Part shown: positions 9,106 to 15,986 of the stretch, one piece after another | Layout of the letters: the number at the start of each line of letters is the position of its first letter | Position numbering within the stretch: the first letter of the stretch is position 1 | NCBI RefSeq assembly: GCF_005937985.2 | Contig: NZ_CP042172.1 | Location: 1,488,001 to 1,552,000, forward strand | DNA length: 64,000 nt | Reading direction: 5' to 3' | Source: Arthrobacter sp. KBS0702 | GTDB lineage: Bacteria; Actinomycetota; Actinomycetes; Actinomycetales; Micrococcaceae | Notes under the pieces: model-generated | The model's database searches: none | What the model was told of the DNA's origin: nothing | The model's input: only the letters and a program-made list of their open reading frames with translations | Translations under genes and position numbers: made by a program

Positions 9106-10170
9106 TTAAGCGGACGAGGCAACAGCGAACAGTCCCGCGACACCAAGCAGGTAGAGGCTGAGGACGACGAGCGAATCGACGCCCATCCCCAGAATTTTGC
9201 GGCTAGGACGGAAAATCAGGCCAAGCATGTAGACGAGGGTCAGGAGGATAGCCAGGGCGGTGAGGTAAATGTCTGTGGCGTGTGCCTGCGGCAGTACGGG
9301 CTTTCCGGAGATGAGCACGGCTGCAAGGAACAACACGGGGAGGAACGCGTTCCCGCCGAAGATGTCGCTGAAGGCGAGCTTGTAGTCGCCCTTTTTCACG
9401 GATGTCAGGCCGGTGGAGATTTCCGGCAATGCTGTCGCCAAAGCGAGGAACGTCGCGCCGAAGAGGACGCCGGAGAGCCCGATGTGCCCGGCGATCGCCT
9501 CGCCGCTGCGTTCGAGAAGCACGCCTGCGCCAAGCGTGGCGGCCGCCGCGACCAGGAATATCAACAGCGACGTCGCCGTACGCGGGGACTTCTTGCCGCT
9601 TGACTGCGTTGTCTTGCTGTGGCCTTGGGGCTGCGTCTGGCTGTCGGGAGCGTGGCCCTGACCGTGCCACGGGAGGGATTTCTGGGATCGTTGTACCAGG
9701 AAGAGGCCCAGCAGCCAGATCAGGACGATCAGCACTGTTGCAGGCGTGAGCCTGAACAGGACCAGGCCCGGAGGCATCTGGCTTCCGGCGATCACCACGC
9801 CAAGCACACCGACCACGGTGACGGCCTCGATGACGAGGGACAGGGACCCCGCCCGGTACGTGAGGGGTCTCTTGCCTTTGTTTCCGAAGGCATCCAAGAT
9901 CACGAGCACTACCGTCTGGATAGCGATGCCGCCGAGAATGTTGCCGACCGCGACTCCCACGTTGCCGGCTGCCGCCGCACTAAAGGTGATGGCAATTTCC
10001 GGGAGGTTCGTGGCGACGGCCAGGAGAATCAACCCGCCAAGGGCGGACCCGAGATGAAACCTGGCGTCAAGAACGTCTGTTTGCTTGGATAGCTGCGTTC
10101 CTGCCACCCAGATCACTGCCGCGGCCGCGGCGAAAATGAGAACCAGGAACCCCAGTGCCATAGATTCCAT
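9106..10170 (-). CDS. Sodium/calcium exchanger (CaCA) family membrane protein
   Basis: A 354-residue protein with two homologous halves of about five helices each. The family's two alpha repeats are visible: ATNLPEIAITFSAA with GNILGGIA near residues 55-85, and ATALPEISTGLTS with SDIFGGNAF near 240-275. A charged Gln/Ser/His-rich cytoplasmic loop lies near 165-195. Such proteins exchange Ca2+ (or another cation) for Na+ or H+; the ion cannot be read from sequence. Start is ATG 10170 or the ATG three codons later; no strong ribosome-binding site favours either. Its third codon positions look less GC-rich than those of its neighbours. Confidence 0.87.
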   Translation of the reverse strand: MESMALGFLVLIFAAAAAVIWVAGTQLSKQTDVLDARFHLGSALGGLILLAVATNLPEIAITFSAAAAGNVGVAVGNILGGIAIQTVVLVILDAFGNKGKRPLTYRAGSLSLVIEAVTVVGVLGVVIAGSQMPPGLVLFRLTPATVLIVLIWLLGLFLVQRSQKSLPWHGQGHAPDSQTQPQGHSKTTQSSGKKSPRTATSLLIFLVAAAATLGAGVLLERSGEAIAGHIGLSGVLFGATFLALATALPEISTGLTSVKKGDYKLAFSDIFGGNAFLPVLFLAAVLISGKPVLPQAHATDIYLTALAILLTLVYMLGLIFRPSRKILGMGVDSLVVLSLYLLGVAGLFAVASSA

Positions 10171-10178
10171 GGGGTGCG

Positions 10179-10697
10179 CTATCCATCCACATCGTGAAGG
10201 TGGTGCACGACGTCGTGCAGGAAGTACTGCGCGAACGTCAGCACCGTGAATTCCGAGCCGTTGCTGCGGGTGCCCTTGCGGTCCCAGTCCCGCTCCGGGA
10301 CGCGGCCAAAGGACGCGGCGATCTGTTCGCCCTCGGCCGTCAGGGCGGCGCTCACCTCGGCCGGATCGGCGCCGGCGTAGTCCTGCTCGACCGCGGTCCG
10401 GTCCTGGTCCCAGTCCTCGAAGCGGGCGTCGTCCTCGGTGAGCATGAGGTCGAGGCGGTGGTCAAAGAGTGTGAACACGTCCCGGACATGGCAGGCGTAC
10501 TCCAGCGGCGACCAGGTGTCCTCATCCGGGCGCACTGCGGCGTCCGGGCGGCGCAGCACGGCCCGCCAGCGCGGCAGCATGTTGGCGAGCTGTCCCGGCG
10601 TCGTGGCCGGGGTGCAGGTGGAGGCGTCGAAACCGCACTCGGGGCACGGCCGGGCGAGCACCCAGGTCCAGTCTTTTTGATCGGGCACGATAGGCAT
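10179..10697 (-). CDS. DinB-like / mycothiol-dependent-type helical-bundle protein
   Basis: A 172-residue protein of the DinB/DUF664-like four-helix superfamily. These bind a divalent metal through three histidines; candidates here are the His in YACHVRDVF (near 90) and the HDVVHHLHD cluster at the C-terminus. The N-terminus carries a CPECGFD motif seen in actinobacterial members, possibly a second metal site. Members include mycothiol-dependent maleylpyruvate isomerase and many of unknown role, so no reaction is assigned. A -10 element TAGACT ends exactly 6 bases before the ATG, suggesting a leaderless mRNA. The exchanger gene follows 8 bases later and may be co-transcribed. Confidence 0.8.
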   Translation of the reverse strand: MPIVPDQKDWTWVLARPCPECGFDASTCTPATTPGQLANMLPRWRAVLRRPDAAVRPDEDTWSPLEYACHVRDVFTLFDHRLDLMLTEDDARFEDWDQDRTAVEQDYAGADPAEVSAALTAEGEQIAASFGRVPERDWDRKGTRSNGSEFTVLTFAQYFLHDVVHHLHDVDG

Positions 10698-10703
10698 GTC
10701 TGC

Positions 10704-10709
10704 AGTCTA
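10704..10709 (-). promoter_or_regulatory. -10 element of leaderless-type promoter (DinB-like gene)
   Basis: TAGACT on the minus strand, 6 bases before the start codon, so transcription would begin at or next to the A of ATG. Confidence 0.55.
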
Positions 10710-10761
10710 GGGGAAGGAGTAGGATGCGTTCCGGGGGAAGGGCCTGGAAAGGAACATAGCC

Positions 10762-11145
10762 ATGCTCAAAGACCACCCGGTCGGCGCCGTTCTGCCGGCC
10801 GCGGACCTCGCCCGTGCGCGGGGTTTCTACCGCGACAAACTCGGACTTGAACCGGATAACCCGGATGCCGAGGACAACCTGATGTACACGTGCGGCGCCG
10901 GCAGCAGATTCCTGCTGTACCAGACGCCCAACGCGGGATCGGCCAAGAACACCCAGATGGGATGGATGGTCCCCGACGTGCCGGCCACTGTCGCCGAGCT
11001 GCGCGCGGCGGGGGTCGTCTTCGAGGAGTACGATTTCCCGGGCCTGAAGACTGAAGACGGCATTGCCACCCTGCCGGACGGAAGCACCGCGGCCTGGTTC
11101 CTCGACAGCGAGGGCAACATCCTGAATATCAACTCGGGGATGTAG
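10762..11145 (+). CDS. VOC family protein (glyoxalase/bleomycin-resistance fold)
   Basis: A 127-residue single VOC domain with paired beta-alpha-beta-beta-beta units: VLPAADLARARGFYRDKLGL at the start and VPDVPATVAELRAAGVVF in the second half. The C-terminal strand reads WFLDSEGNILNI, where the Glu is in the usual metal-ligand position. Substrate unknown; members include glyoxalases, dioxygenases and antibiotic-binding proteins. The ATG has GGAAAGGAAC just upstream. The gene diverges from the DinB-like gene and is followed by a long hairpin, so it is probably monocistronic. Confidence 0.85.
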   Translation: MLKDHPVGAVLPAADLARARGFYRDKLGLEPDNPDAEDNLMYTCGAGSRFLLYQTPNAGSAKNTQMGWMVPDVPATVAELRAAGVVFEEYDFPGLKTEDGIATLPDGSTAAWFLDSEGNILNINSGM

Positions 11146-11158
11146 CGACCCCGCACTG

Positions 11159-11193
11159 ATCCCGGGCCGCCATGCGTGGCGGCGGCCCGGGAT
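11159..11193. terminator. Strong hairpin after VOC gene
   Basis: A 13-bp perfect stem (ATCCCGGGCCGCC and its complement) with a 9-base loop starting 14 bases after the VOC stop codon. No T-tract, as is common in high-GC genomes. Confidence 0.55.
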
Positions 11194-11249
11194 TCGGCGC
11201 GGGCCCAAAGACTCTGGAACGGTCAGCCGCTGCCGCCCAGACTAGGCGC

Positions 11250-12203
11250 ATGTGCGCGGAAGCCCTGGTTCGGCTCGATGGCCTCAGTAAGCGGTTTGGC
11301 AAGAGCACCGCGCTCGACGGCGTCAGCCTCACCATCGAAGCCGGGGAGGTCTTCGGCTATCTGGGGCCGAACGGCGCGGGTAAGACCACCACCATCCGGC
11401 TGATCATGGGGATGCTGCGGCCCACCTCGGGCACCGCCAAGGTGCTGGGCCTCGATACCTGGCAGCAGTCCGTGCAGGTACACCGCCTGGTGGGGTACGT
11501 CCCGGGCGAGCCGGCCCTCTACGATCGGCTCACCGGGCACCAGCACGTCGCCTACTGCTCCCACCTGCGGCACCGTGATGATGCGAAACGCGCAGCCCAG
11601 CTCGCGGACCGGCTCGGCCTGGACCTGGACCGGCCCGCCCGCACCCTCTCCCGGGGGAACCGGCAGAAGCTCGCCGTCATCCTGGCTGTGATGTCCCGGC
11701 CGCGGCTGCTGGTCCTGGATGAACCCACCAGCGGGATCGACCCCTTGGTCCAGCAGGTCTTTCACGCCATCTTGCTCGAACACACCGCCGACGGCGGCTC
11801 TGCGCTGTTCTCCTCCCACGTGCTGGGCGAGGTGGAGCGCGTCGCCGACCGGATCGGCGTCGTGCGCCGGGGAAAGCTCGTCGCGGTGGAGCGGCTGCGG
11901 GACCTCGCTGCACGGTCCCTGCACCAGGTGCGGGCCCGCTTCGCCGAGGAGGTGGCCCCGCCCGACTTCGCCGGGATCCCCGGCCTGCGGGATGTGGTGG
12001 TCGACGGGCGCGCGTTCAGCTGCAGTGCCCCGCAATCGGCCCTGGACGCCTTGCTGAAACGTGTCAGTGCGCGGCAGGTGGAGGACTTCGAGTGCGCCGA
12101 GGCCCCGCTGGAGGACACGTTCCTGAGCTATTACGGCACGGACCGCAACGGCGGCGCGGACGCCGGGGTCCCGGCAGGGGCCCGAGGCCGAGATGCTGCT
12201 TAG
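11250..12203 (+). CDS. ABC-2 type exporter ATP-binding protein
   Basis: A 317-residue ATPase of the DrrA/CcmA type. Walker A GPNGAGKTTT near residue 43, signature region LSRGNRQKLAV near 138, Walker B LLVLDEPTSGID near 158, and switch His in SSHVLGE near 192; a C-terminal accessory region of about 100 residues follows. The signature is LSRGN rather than LSGGQ, a known variant in this subfamily. Start ATG 11250 is preferred to an ATG at 11172 because the latter's 26 extra residues are not family-like and overlap the upstream hairpin. The gene overlaps the permease gene by 11 bases. Cargo unknown. Confidence 0.9.
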   Translation: MCAEALVRLDGLSKRFGKSTALDGVSLTIEAGEVFGYLGPNGAGKTTTIRLIMGMLRPTSGTAKVLGLDTWQQSVQVHRLVGYVPGEPALYDRLTGHQHVAYCSHLRHRDDAKRAAQLADRLGLDLDRPARTLSRGNRQKLAVILAVMSRPRLLVLDEPTSGIDPLVQQVFHAILLEHTADGGSALFSSHVLGEVERVADRIGVVRRGKLVAVERLRDLAARSLHQVRARFAEEVAPPDFAGIPGLRDVVVDGRAFSCSAPQSALDALLKRVSARQVEDFECAEAPLEDTFLSYYGTDRNGGADAGVPAGARGRDAA

Positions 12204-12993
12204 TGTCCTGGCGAAGACGCTCCGGGACCAGGGCCGGAGCCTGCTGGCATGGTCCGTTTCCCTGGTCCTGCTGGTGGCCATGTACGCGGCCGTGTGGCCC
12301 GCCGTCCGCGACCAGCCCTCGATGGGTGACTTCATCGACCAGATGCCCGAGGCGTTCCGTTCCATGTTCGCCACCTCCGGCGCGGATATGTCGACCCCCA
12401 CCGGCTACATCCAGGTTGAACTGCTGTCCTTCATGGGACCGATCGCGGTCCTGCTCTACGCCATCAGCGCGGGTGCGGGGGCGATCGGCGGGGAGGAAGA
12501 CCGCCACACCATGGACCTGCTGCTCTCCAACCCGGTGGGCCGCGGCCGGGTGGTGCTGGACAAGTTCCTGGCCATGGCTCTCGGCACGTTCCTGCTGGCA
12601 GCCGTGATGGGAGTATCGCTGGTACTTGAGGGCAAGCTCGTGGACCTGGAATTGCCCCCGGACAAGGTGGCCGCCACCATGTTCCACCTGGCCCTGCTCG
12701 GCGTCGTGTTTGGGGCGCTGGCGCTGGCGCTCTCCGCAGGCACCGGGAGGACCGGCCTGAGCCGCGGGGTACCCGCCGCGCTGGCGGTGTTCGCCTACAT
12801 CGTCAATGCCCTGGCGCCGCTGGTGGACGCTTTCGACCGGGTCCAGAAGGTCTCGCCGTTCTTCCAGTACATTGCCCACGATCCGCTGAGGCAGGGCGTT
12901 GCCTGGGACGGGGTGGCCGTGTCCGTGACCACCGTCGCGGTGCTGCTGGCGCTCGCCGTCGTCGGCTTCCGACGCAGGGACGTCGCCGCCTGA
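12193..12993 (+). CDS. ABC-2 type transporter permease
   Basis: A 266-residue membrane protein with about six helices: residues 13-35, 85-105, 130-150, 170-195, 200-220 and 240-260. It includes the EEDRHTMDLLLSNPVGR stretch near 100-115, typical of ABC-2 permeases that carry a conserved motif after the second helix. It overlaps the ATPase gene and must form the channel part of the same exporter. Drug, lipid or peptide export are all possible; no nearby gene identifies the cargo. Confidence 0.88.
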   Translation: MLLSVLAKTLRDQGRSLLAWSVSLVLLVAMYAAVWPAVRDQPSMGDFIDQMPEAFRSMFATSGADMSTPTGYIQVELLSFMGPIAVLLYAISAGAGAIGGEEDRHTMDLLLSNPVGRGRVVLDKFLAMALGTFLLAAVMGVSLVLEGKLVDLELPPDKVAATMFHLALLGVVFGALALALSAGTGRTGLSRGVPAALAVFAYIVNALAPLVDAFDRVQKVSPFFQYIAHDPLRQGVAWDGVAVSVTTVAVLLALAVVGFRRRDVAA

Positions 12994-13077
12994 ACGCGTT
13001 TCCCAACCGACGGACTACCGGGGCATGGCAACGCGCTTTCCGTGCCGGAGTGGCTCACATGTGAGTGCGCCCCCGGT

Positions 13078-13133
13078 CATTTGCCACACATGGCCGCCAT
13101 GGCGAAACCCTCAGCGGCCGTGGGTGGCAAATG
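13078..13133. repeat. REP-like palindrome, family 1 copy A
   Basis: Arms CATTTGCCACACATGGCCGC (13078-13097) and its inverted partner (13114-13133) pair at 18 of 20 positions around a 16-base loop. Related to copies B to E in this window through the half-site TTTGCCACAGACGGCCGC. Confidence 0.8.
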
Positions 13134-13264
13134 GGTGAGCGGAGGGCGGTGCAGGGCGGGGCAAGGAGGCAATCTGCGGGTCGCGAGGCCGGGTGCCGTC
13201 GCGACCGTTCTCGTGCCGGGCCGGGCGTCCCGAGTAAGGACCCGTCCACAGGAGCGGCGTCCAT

Positions 13265-13320
13265 CATTCGCCAGAGATGGCCGCATATACGGGCCTCACA
13301 GCGGCCGTCTGTGGCGAACG
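13265..13320. repeat. REP-like palindrome, family 1 copy B
   Basis: Arms CATTCGCCAGAGATGGCCGC (13265-13284) and GCGGCCGTCTGTGGCGAACG (13301-13320) pair at 17 of 20 positions, two of the exceptions being G-U type. Same half-site as copy A, 187 bases downstream. Confidence 0.8.
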
Positions 13321-13402
13321 GGTGGACTTAATCCGGGGCGTCGGCAGCACGGGGTGAAGCACCGAGGCGCCCGGCACCACATTCGCGGCCTGCGAGCCCG
13401 GC

Positions 13403-15919
13403 CTACCCTTCCGGCGCGGCTTCCTCCGCCCAGGCCACGCTCGGGCCGATCGCGTCGATGGCCTGGGAGAGCGGGATGCCGGAGCCGTCGCGGCGGCCGT
13501 GCTCGCCCGGCAGGGAGCGGGCAACCCCGGCCAGCGAGGACGCCTTCGCCGGGCCGTGGCCCGCCCAGGCGAGCAGCAGGGTGTCTTCGCCCTTGAGGAA
13601 GCGGTGCGCACGGACCCCTGCCGTGCCGCGGCCCTTGGCCGGGTACTCGGCCAGTGCCGTCACCTTGGCCGCGCCGGGCGCGGTGCCCGGCAACGCGCCC
13701 TCGGCGCCGGCGATGGTGACCACCACGGCGGCGTCGTCGTCTGAGCGGGCCGTGCCGAAGTGCAACACCCGGTCCCCGGCAGCCAGCTTGATCCCGGCCA
13801 TGCCGCCGGCGGTGCGTCCCTGCGGCCGGACCGCGGAGGCGCTGAAGTGCAGCAGCTGGGCCTGGCGCGTCACGAAGACCAGCTCGACGTCGTCGCCGGC
13901 GGCGGGCTCGACGCCCACCACGGTGTCCTTGTCCTTGAGCGCGATCACTTCCCAGTCCTCGCGGTTCAGCGGGTAGTCAGGCTGGACACGTTTGACCACG
14001 CCCTGCGCGGTCCCGATCGCGAGGACCTGGTCCAGCGGGGCGAACGCGACGAGGGTTTCGCCCTTGAGCAGCGTGATGAAGTCCCTGGCCGGCACACCGC
14101 CGGCCATATTGGGGGTTCCGGAGGTGGGCGGGAGCACCGGCATGTCCATCACCTGGAGCCGCAGCATGCGGCCCTGGGAGGTGACCGCGGCGATCTCGCC
14201 GCGCGCGGAGGTCTTGACCACAGAGCGGAACACGTCGTGCTTGGTCCGCGGCCCTGACTCAGCGAGGCTGTCCTGGTTGGCCGTGCGGGCGATCTGGCCG
14301 GACGCCGTCAGGATGGCCCAGCAGGGGTCGTCCGCGATCTCCAGGGCCAGCGGGGCGGCCTTGCCCTTGGCGCCGGGCGCCGCGAGGGCGGCGGCGACCG
14401 TGGGGGAGACGGCCTCGGATTCGAGCAGCACGGTCCGGCGCGGGGTGCCGTACTTGTCCGCGAGTTCACCGAGTTCGTCGGAGACCAGCCCGCGCAGCAG
14501 CTCGGGCGAGTCCAGGATCGCCTGAAGCTCGGCGATCTCTCGGCGCAGCTCGTCCTGTTCCTTCTCCAGCTCGATCCGGGAGTACTTGGTCAGCTGCCGG
14601 AGCCGCAGTTCCAGGATGTAGTTCGCCTGGATCTCGGTGAGGTCGTAGATGGACATCAGCCGCGTCCGGGCCTCTGCCGATTCGTCCGAGGAACGGATGA
14701 TCTGGATGACCTCGTCGATGTCCACGATCGCGATGAGCATGCCCTCGACCAGGTGCAGGCGGTCCTTCTTCTTGCCCAGCCGGAACGAGGTGCGGCGCCG
14801 CACCACGTTGATCCGGTGGTTCACGTAAACGGAGAGCAGCTCGAGCAGGCCCAGGGTCTGCGGTTGCCCGTCGACGAGCGTGACGTTGTTGATGCCGAAG
14901 GAGTCCTCCATCGGCGTGAACCGGTAGAGCTGCTGGAGCACCGCGTTCGGGTTGAACCCGTTCTTCAGCTCGATCACGAGCCGCAGCCCGTGCTTGCGGT
15001 CGGTCAGGTCCACAATGTCGCTGATGCCGGTCAGTTTCTTGCCGTTGACCGCGTCCTTGATCTTCTCGATCACCTTCTCCGGGCCCACCATGTATGGCAG
15101 TTCCGTGACCACGAGGCCGGTACGGCGAGCCGAGAGCTGTTCGACGTCCACCTTGGCCCGGGTCTTGAAGGAGCCGCGGCCGGTGGCGTAGGCATCGCGG
15201 ATGCCATCCAGCCCCACGATCCGGCCCCCGGTGGGCAGGTCCGGCCCGGGGACGAACTTCATGATGTCCTCGAGCGTGGCGTCCGGGTGCGCGATCAGGT
15301 GCCGGGCCGCCGCCACCACTTCGGCAAGGTTGTGCGGGGCCATGTTGGTGGCCATACCGACGGCGATGCCCGTGGCGCCGTTGACCAAAAGGTTCGGGAA
15401 CGCCGCCGGCAGTACGTCCGGCTGGGTGAGCTGGTTGTCGTAGTTCGGGACGAAGTCCACCACGTCTTCGTCGAGGTGGTCCGTCAGGGTCAGCGCCGCC
15501 GCGGCCAGCCGGGCCTCGGTGTACCGGGGGGCCGCCGGGCCGTCGTCGAGCGAGCCGAAGTTGCCGTGGCCGTCGATCAGCGGCAGCCGCAGGGAGAAGT
15601 CCTGCGCCATCCGCACCATGGCGTCATAGATGGCGGTGTCGCCGTGCGGGTGGAGCTTACCCATCACTTCGCCCACCACGCGGGCGCTCTTGACGTGGCC
15701 GCGGTCCGGGCGCAGGCCCATCTCGCTCATCATGTACAGGATGCGCCGCTGCACGGGCTTGAGGCCGTCGCGGGCGTCGGGCAGGGCCCGGGAGTAGATG
15801 ACCGAATAGGCGTACTCCAGGAACGAGCCTTCCATTTCGGAAGTGACGTCGATGTCGACGATGTTCTCGACGAAGTCCGGGGCTTCCCCTGCCGGGGGCG
15901 TGGTTTGGCGGCGTGCCAT
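13403..15919 (-). CDS. parC: DNA topoisomerase IV subunit A (GyrA/ParC family)
   Basis: An 838-residue DNA-cleaving subunit. The catalytic Tyr is residue 133 in PRYTEARLA. The quinolone region reads [10 protein letters not shown], with Thr95 where E. coli GyrA has Ser83 and Asp99 where it has Asp87. The breakage-reunion core ends near residue 490 and the C-terminal beta-pinwheel follows. I see no GyrA box (QRRGGKG), which gyrases need to wrap DNA, so a decatenating topoisomerase IV paired with the B subunit at the window start is the better call. The ATG at 15919 begins MARRQTTPP. It diverges from the acetyltransferase gene. Confidence 0.9.
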   Translation of the reverse strand: MARRQTTPPAGEAPDFVENIVDIDVTSEMEGSFLEYAYSVIYSRALPDARDGLKPVQRRILYMMSEMGLRPDRGHVKSARVVGEVMGKLHPHGDTAIYDAMVRMAQDFSLRLPLIDGHGNFGSLDDGPAAPRYTEARLAAAALTLTDHLDEDVVDFVPNYDNQLTQPDVLPAAFPNLLVNGATGIAVGMATNMAPHNLAEVVAAARHLIAHPDATLEDIMKFVPGPDLPTGGRIVGLDGIRDAYATGRGSFKTRAKVDVEQLSARRTGLVVTELPYMVGPEKVIEKIKDAVNGKKLTGISDIVDLTDRKHGLRLVIELKNGFNPNAVLQQLYRFTPMEDSFGINNVTLVDGQPQTLGLLELLSVYVNHRINVVRRRTSFRLGKKKDRLHLVEGMLIAIVDIDEVIQIIRSSDESAEARTRLMSIYDLTEIQANYILELRLRQLTKYSRIELEKEQDELRREIAELQAILDSPELLRGLVSDELGELADKYGTPRRTVLLESEAVSPTVAAALAAPGAKGKAAPLALEIADDPCWAILTASGQIARTANQDSLAESGPRTKHDVFRSVVKTSARGEIAAVTSQGRMLRLQVMDMPVLPPTSGTPNMAGGVPARDFITLLKGETLVAFAPLDQVLAIGTAQGVVKRVQPDYPLNREDWEVIALKDKDTVVGVEPAAGDDVELVFVTRQAQLLHFSASAVRPQGRTAGGMAGIKLAAGDRVLHFGTARSDDDAAVVVTIAGAEGALPGTAPGAAKVTALAEYPAKGRGTAGVRAHRFLKGEDTLLLAWAGHGPAKASSLAGVARSLPGEHGRRDGSGIPLSQAIDAIGPSVAWAEEAAPEG

Positions 15920-15974
15920 GAGGCGGGTGGATCCTTCTTCGGGGTGCTGAACGGGTACTGCGTAAGTTTATGGC

Positions 15975-15980
15975 TAGGCT
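15975..15980 (+). promoter_or_regulatory. -10 element of leaderless-type promoter (Pat-like gene)
   Basis: TAGGCT exactly 6 bases before ATG 15987. The hexamer is also the left half of the 13-base palindrome TAGGCTAAGCCTA (15975-15987), which runs into the start codon. Confidence 0.55.
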
Positions 15981-15986
15981 AAGCCT

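Larger units (their letters stand above)
12994..13402. other. Gene-free stretch with two REP-like palindromes
   Basis: 409 bases between the ABC permease and the convergent topoisomerase IV A gene. Two long imperfect palindromes (13078-13133 and 13265-13320) are the recognisable content; the sequence between them is GC-rich with no protein-like frame. No promoter is needed here because both neighbours end in it. Confidence 0.75.

Noticed and set aside
13403..15919. DNA gyrase subunit A
   Set aside because: No GyrA box and no adjacent gyrB; topoisomerase IV A fits better, though not proven from the window alone.
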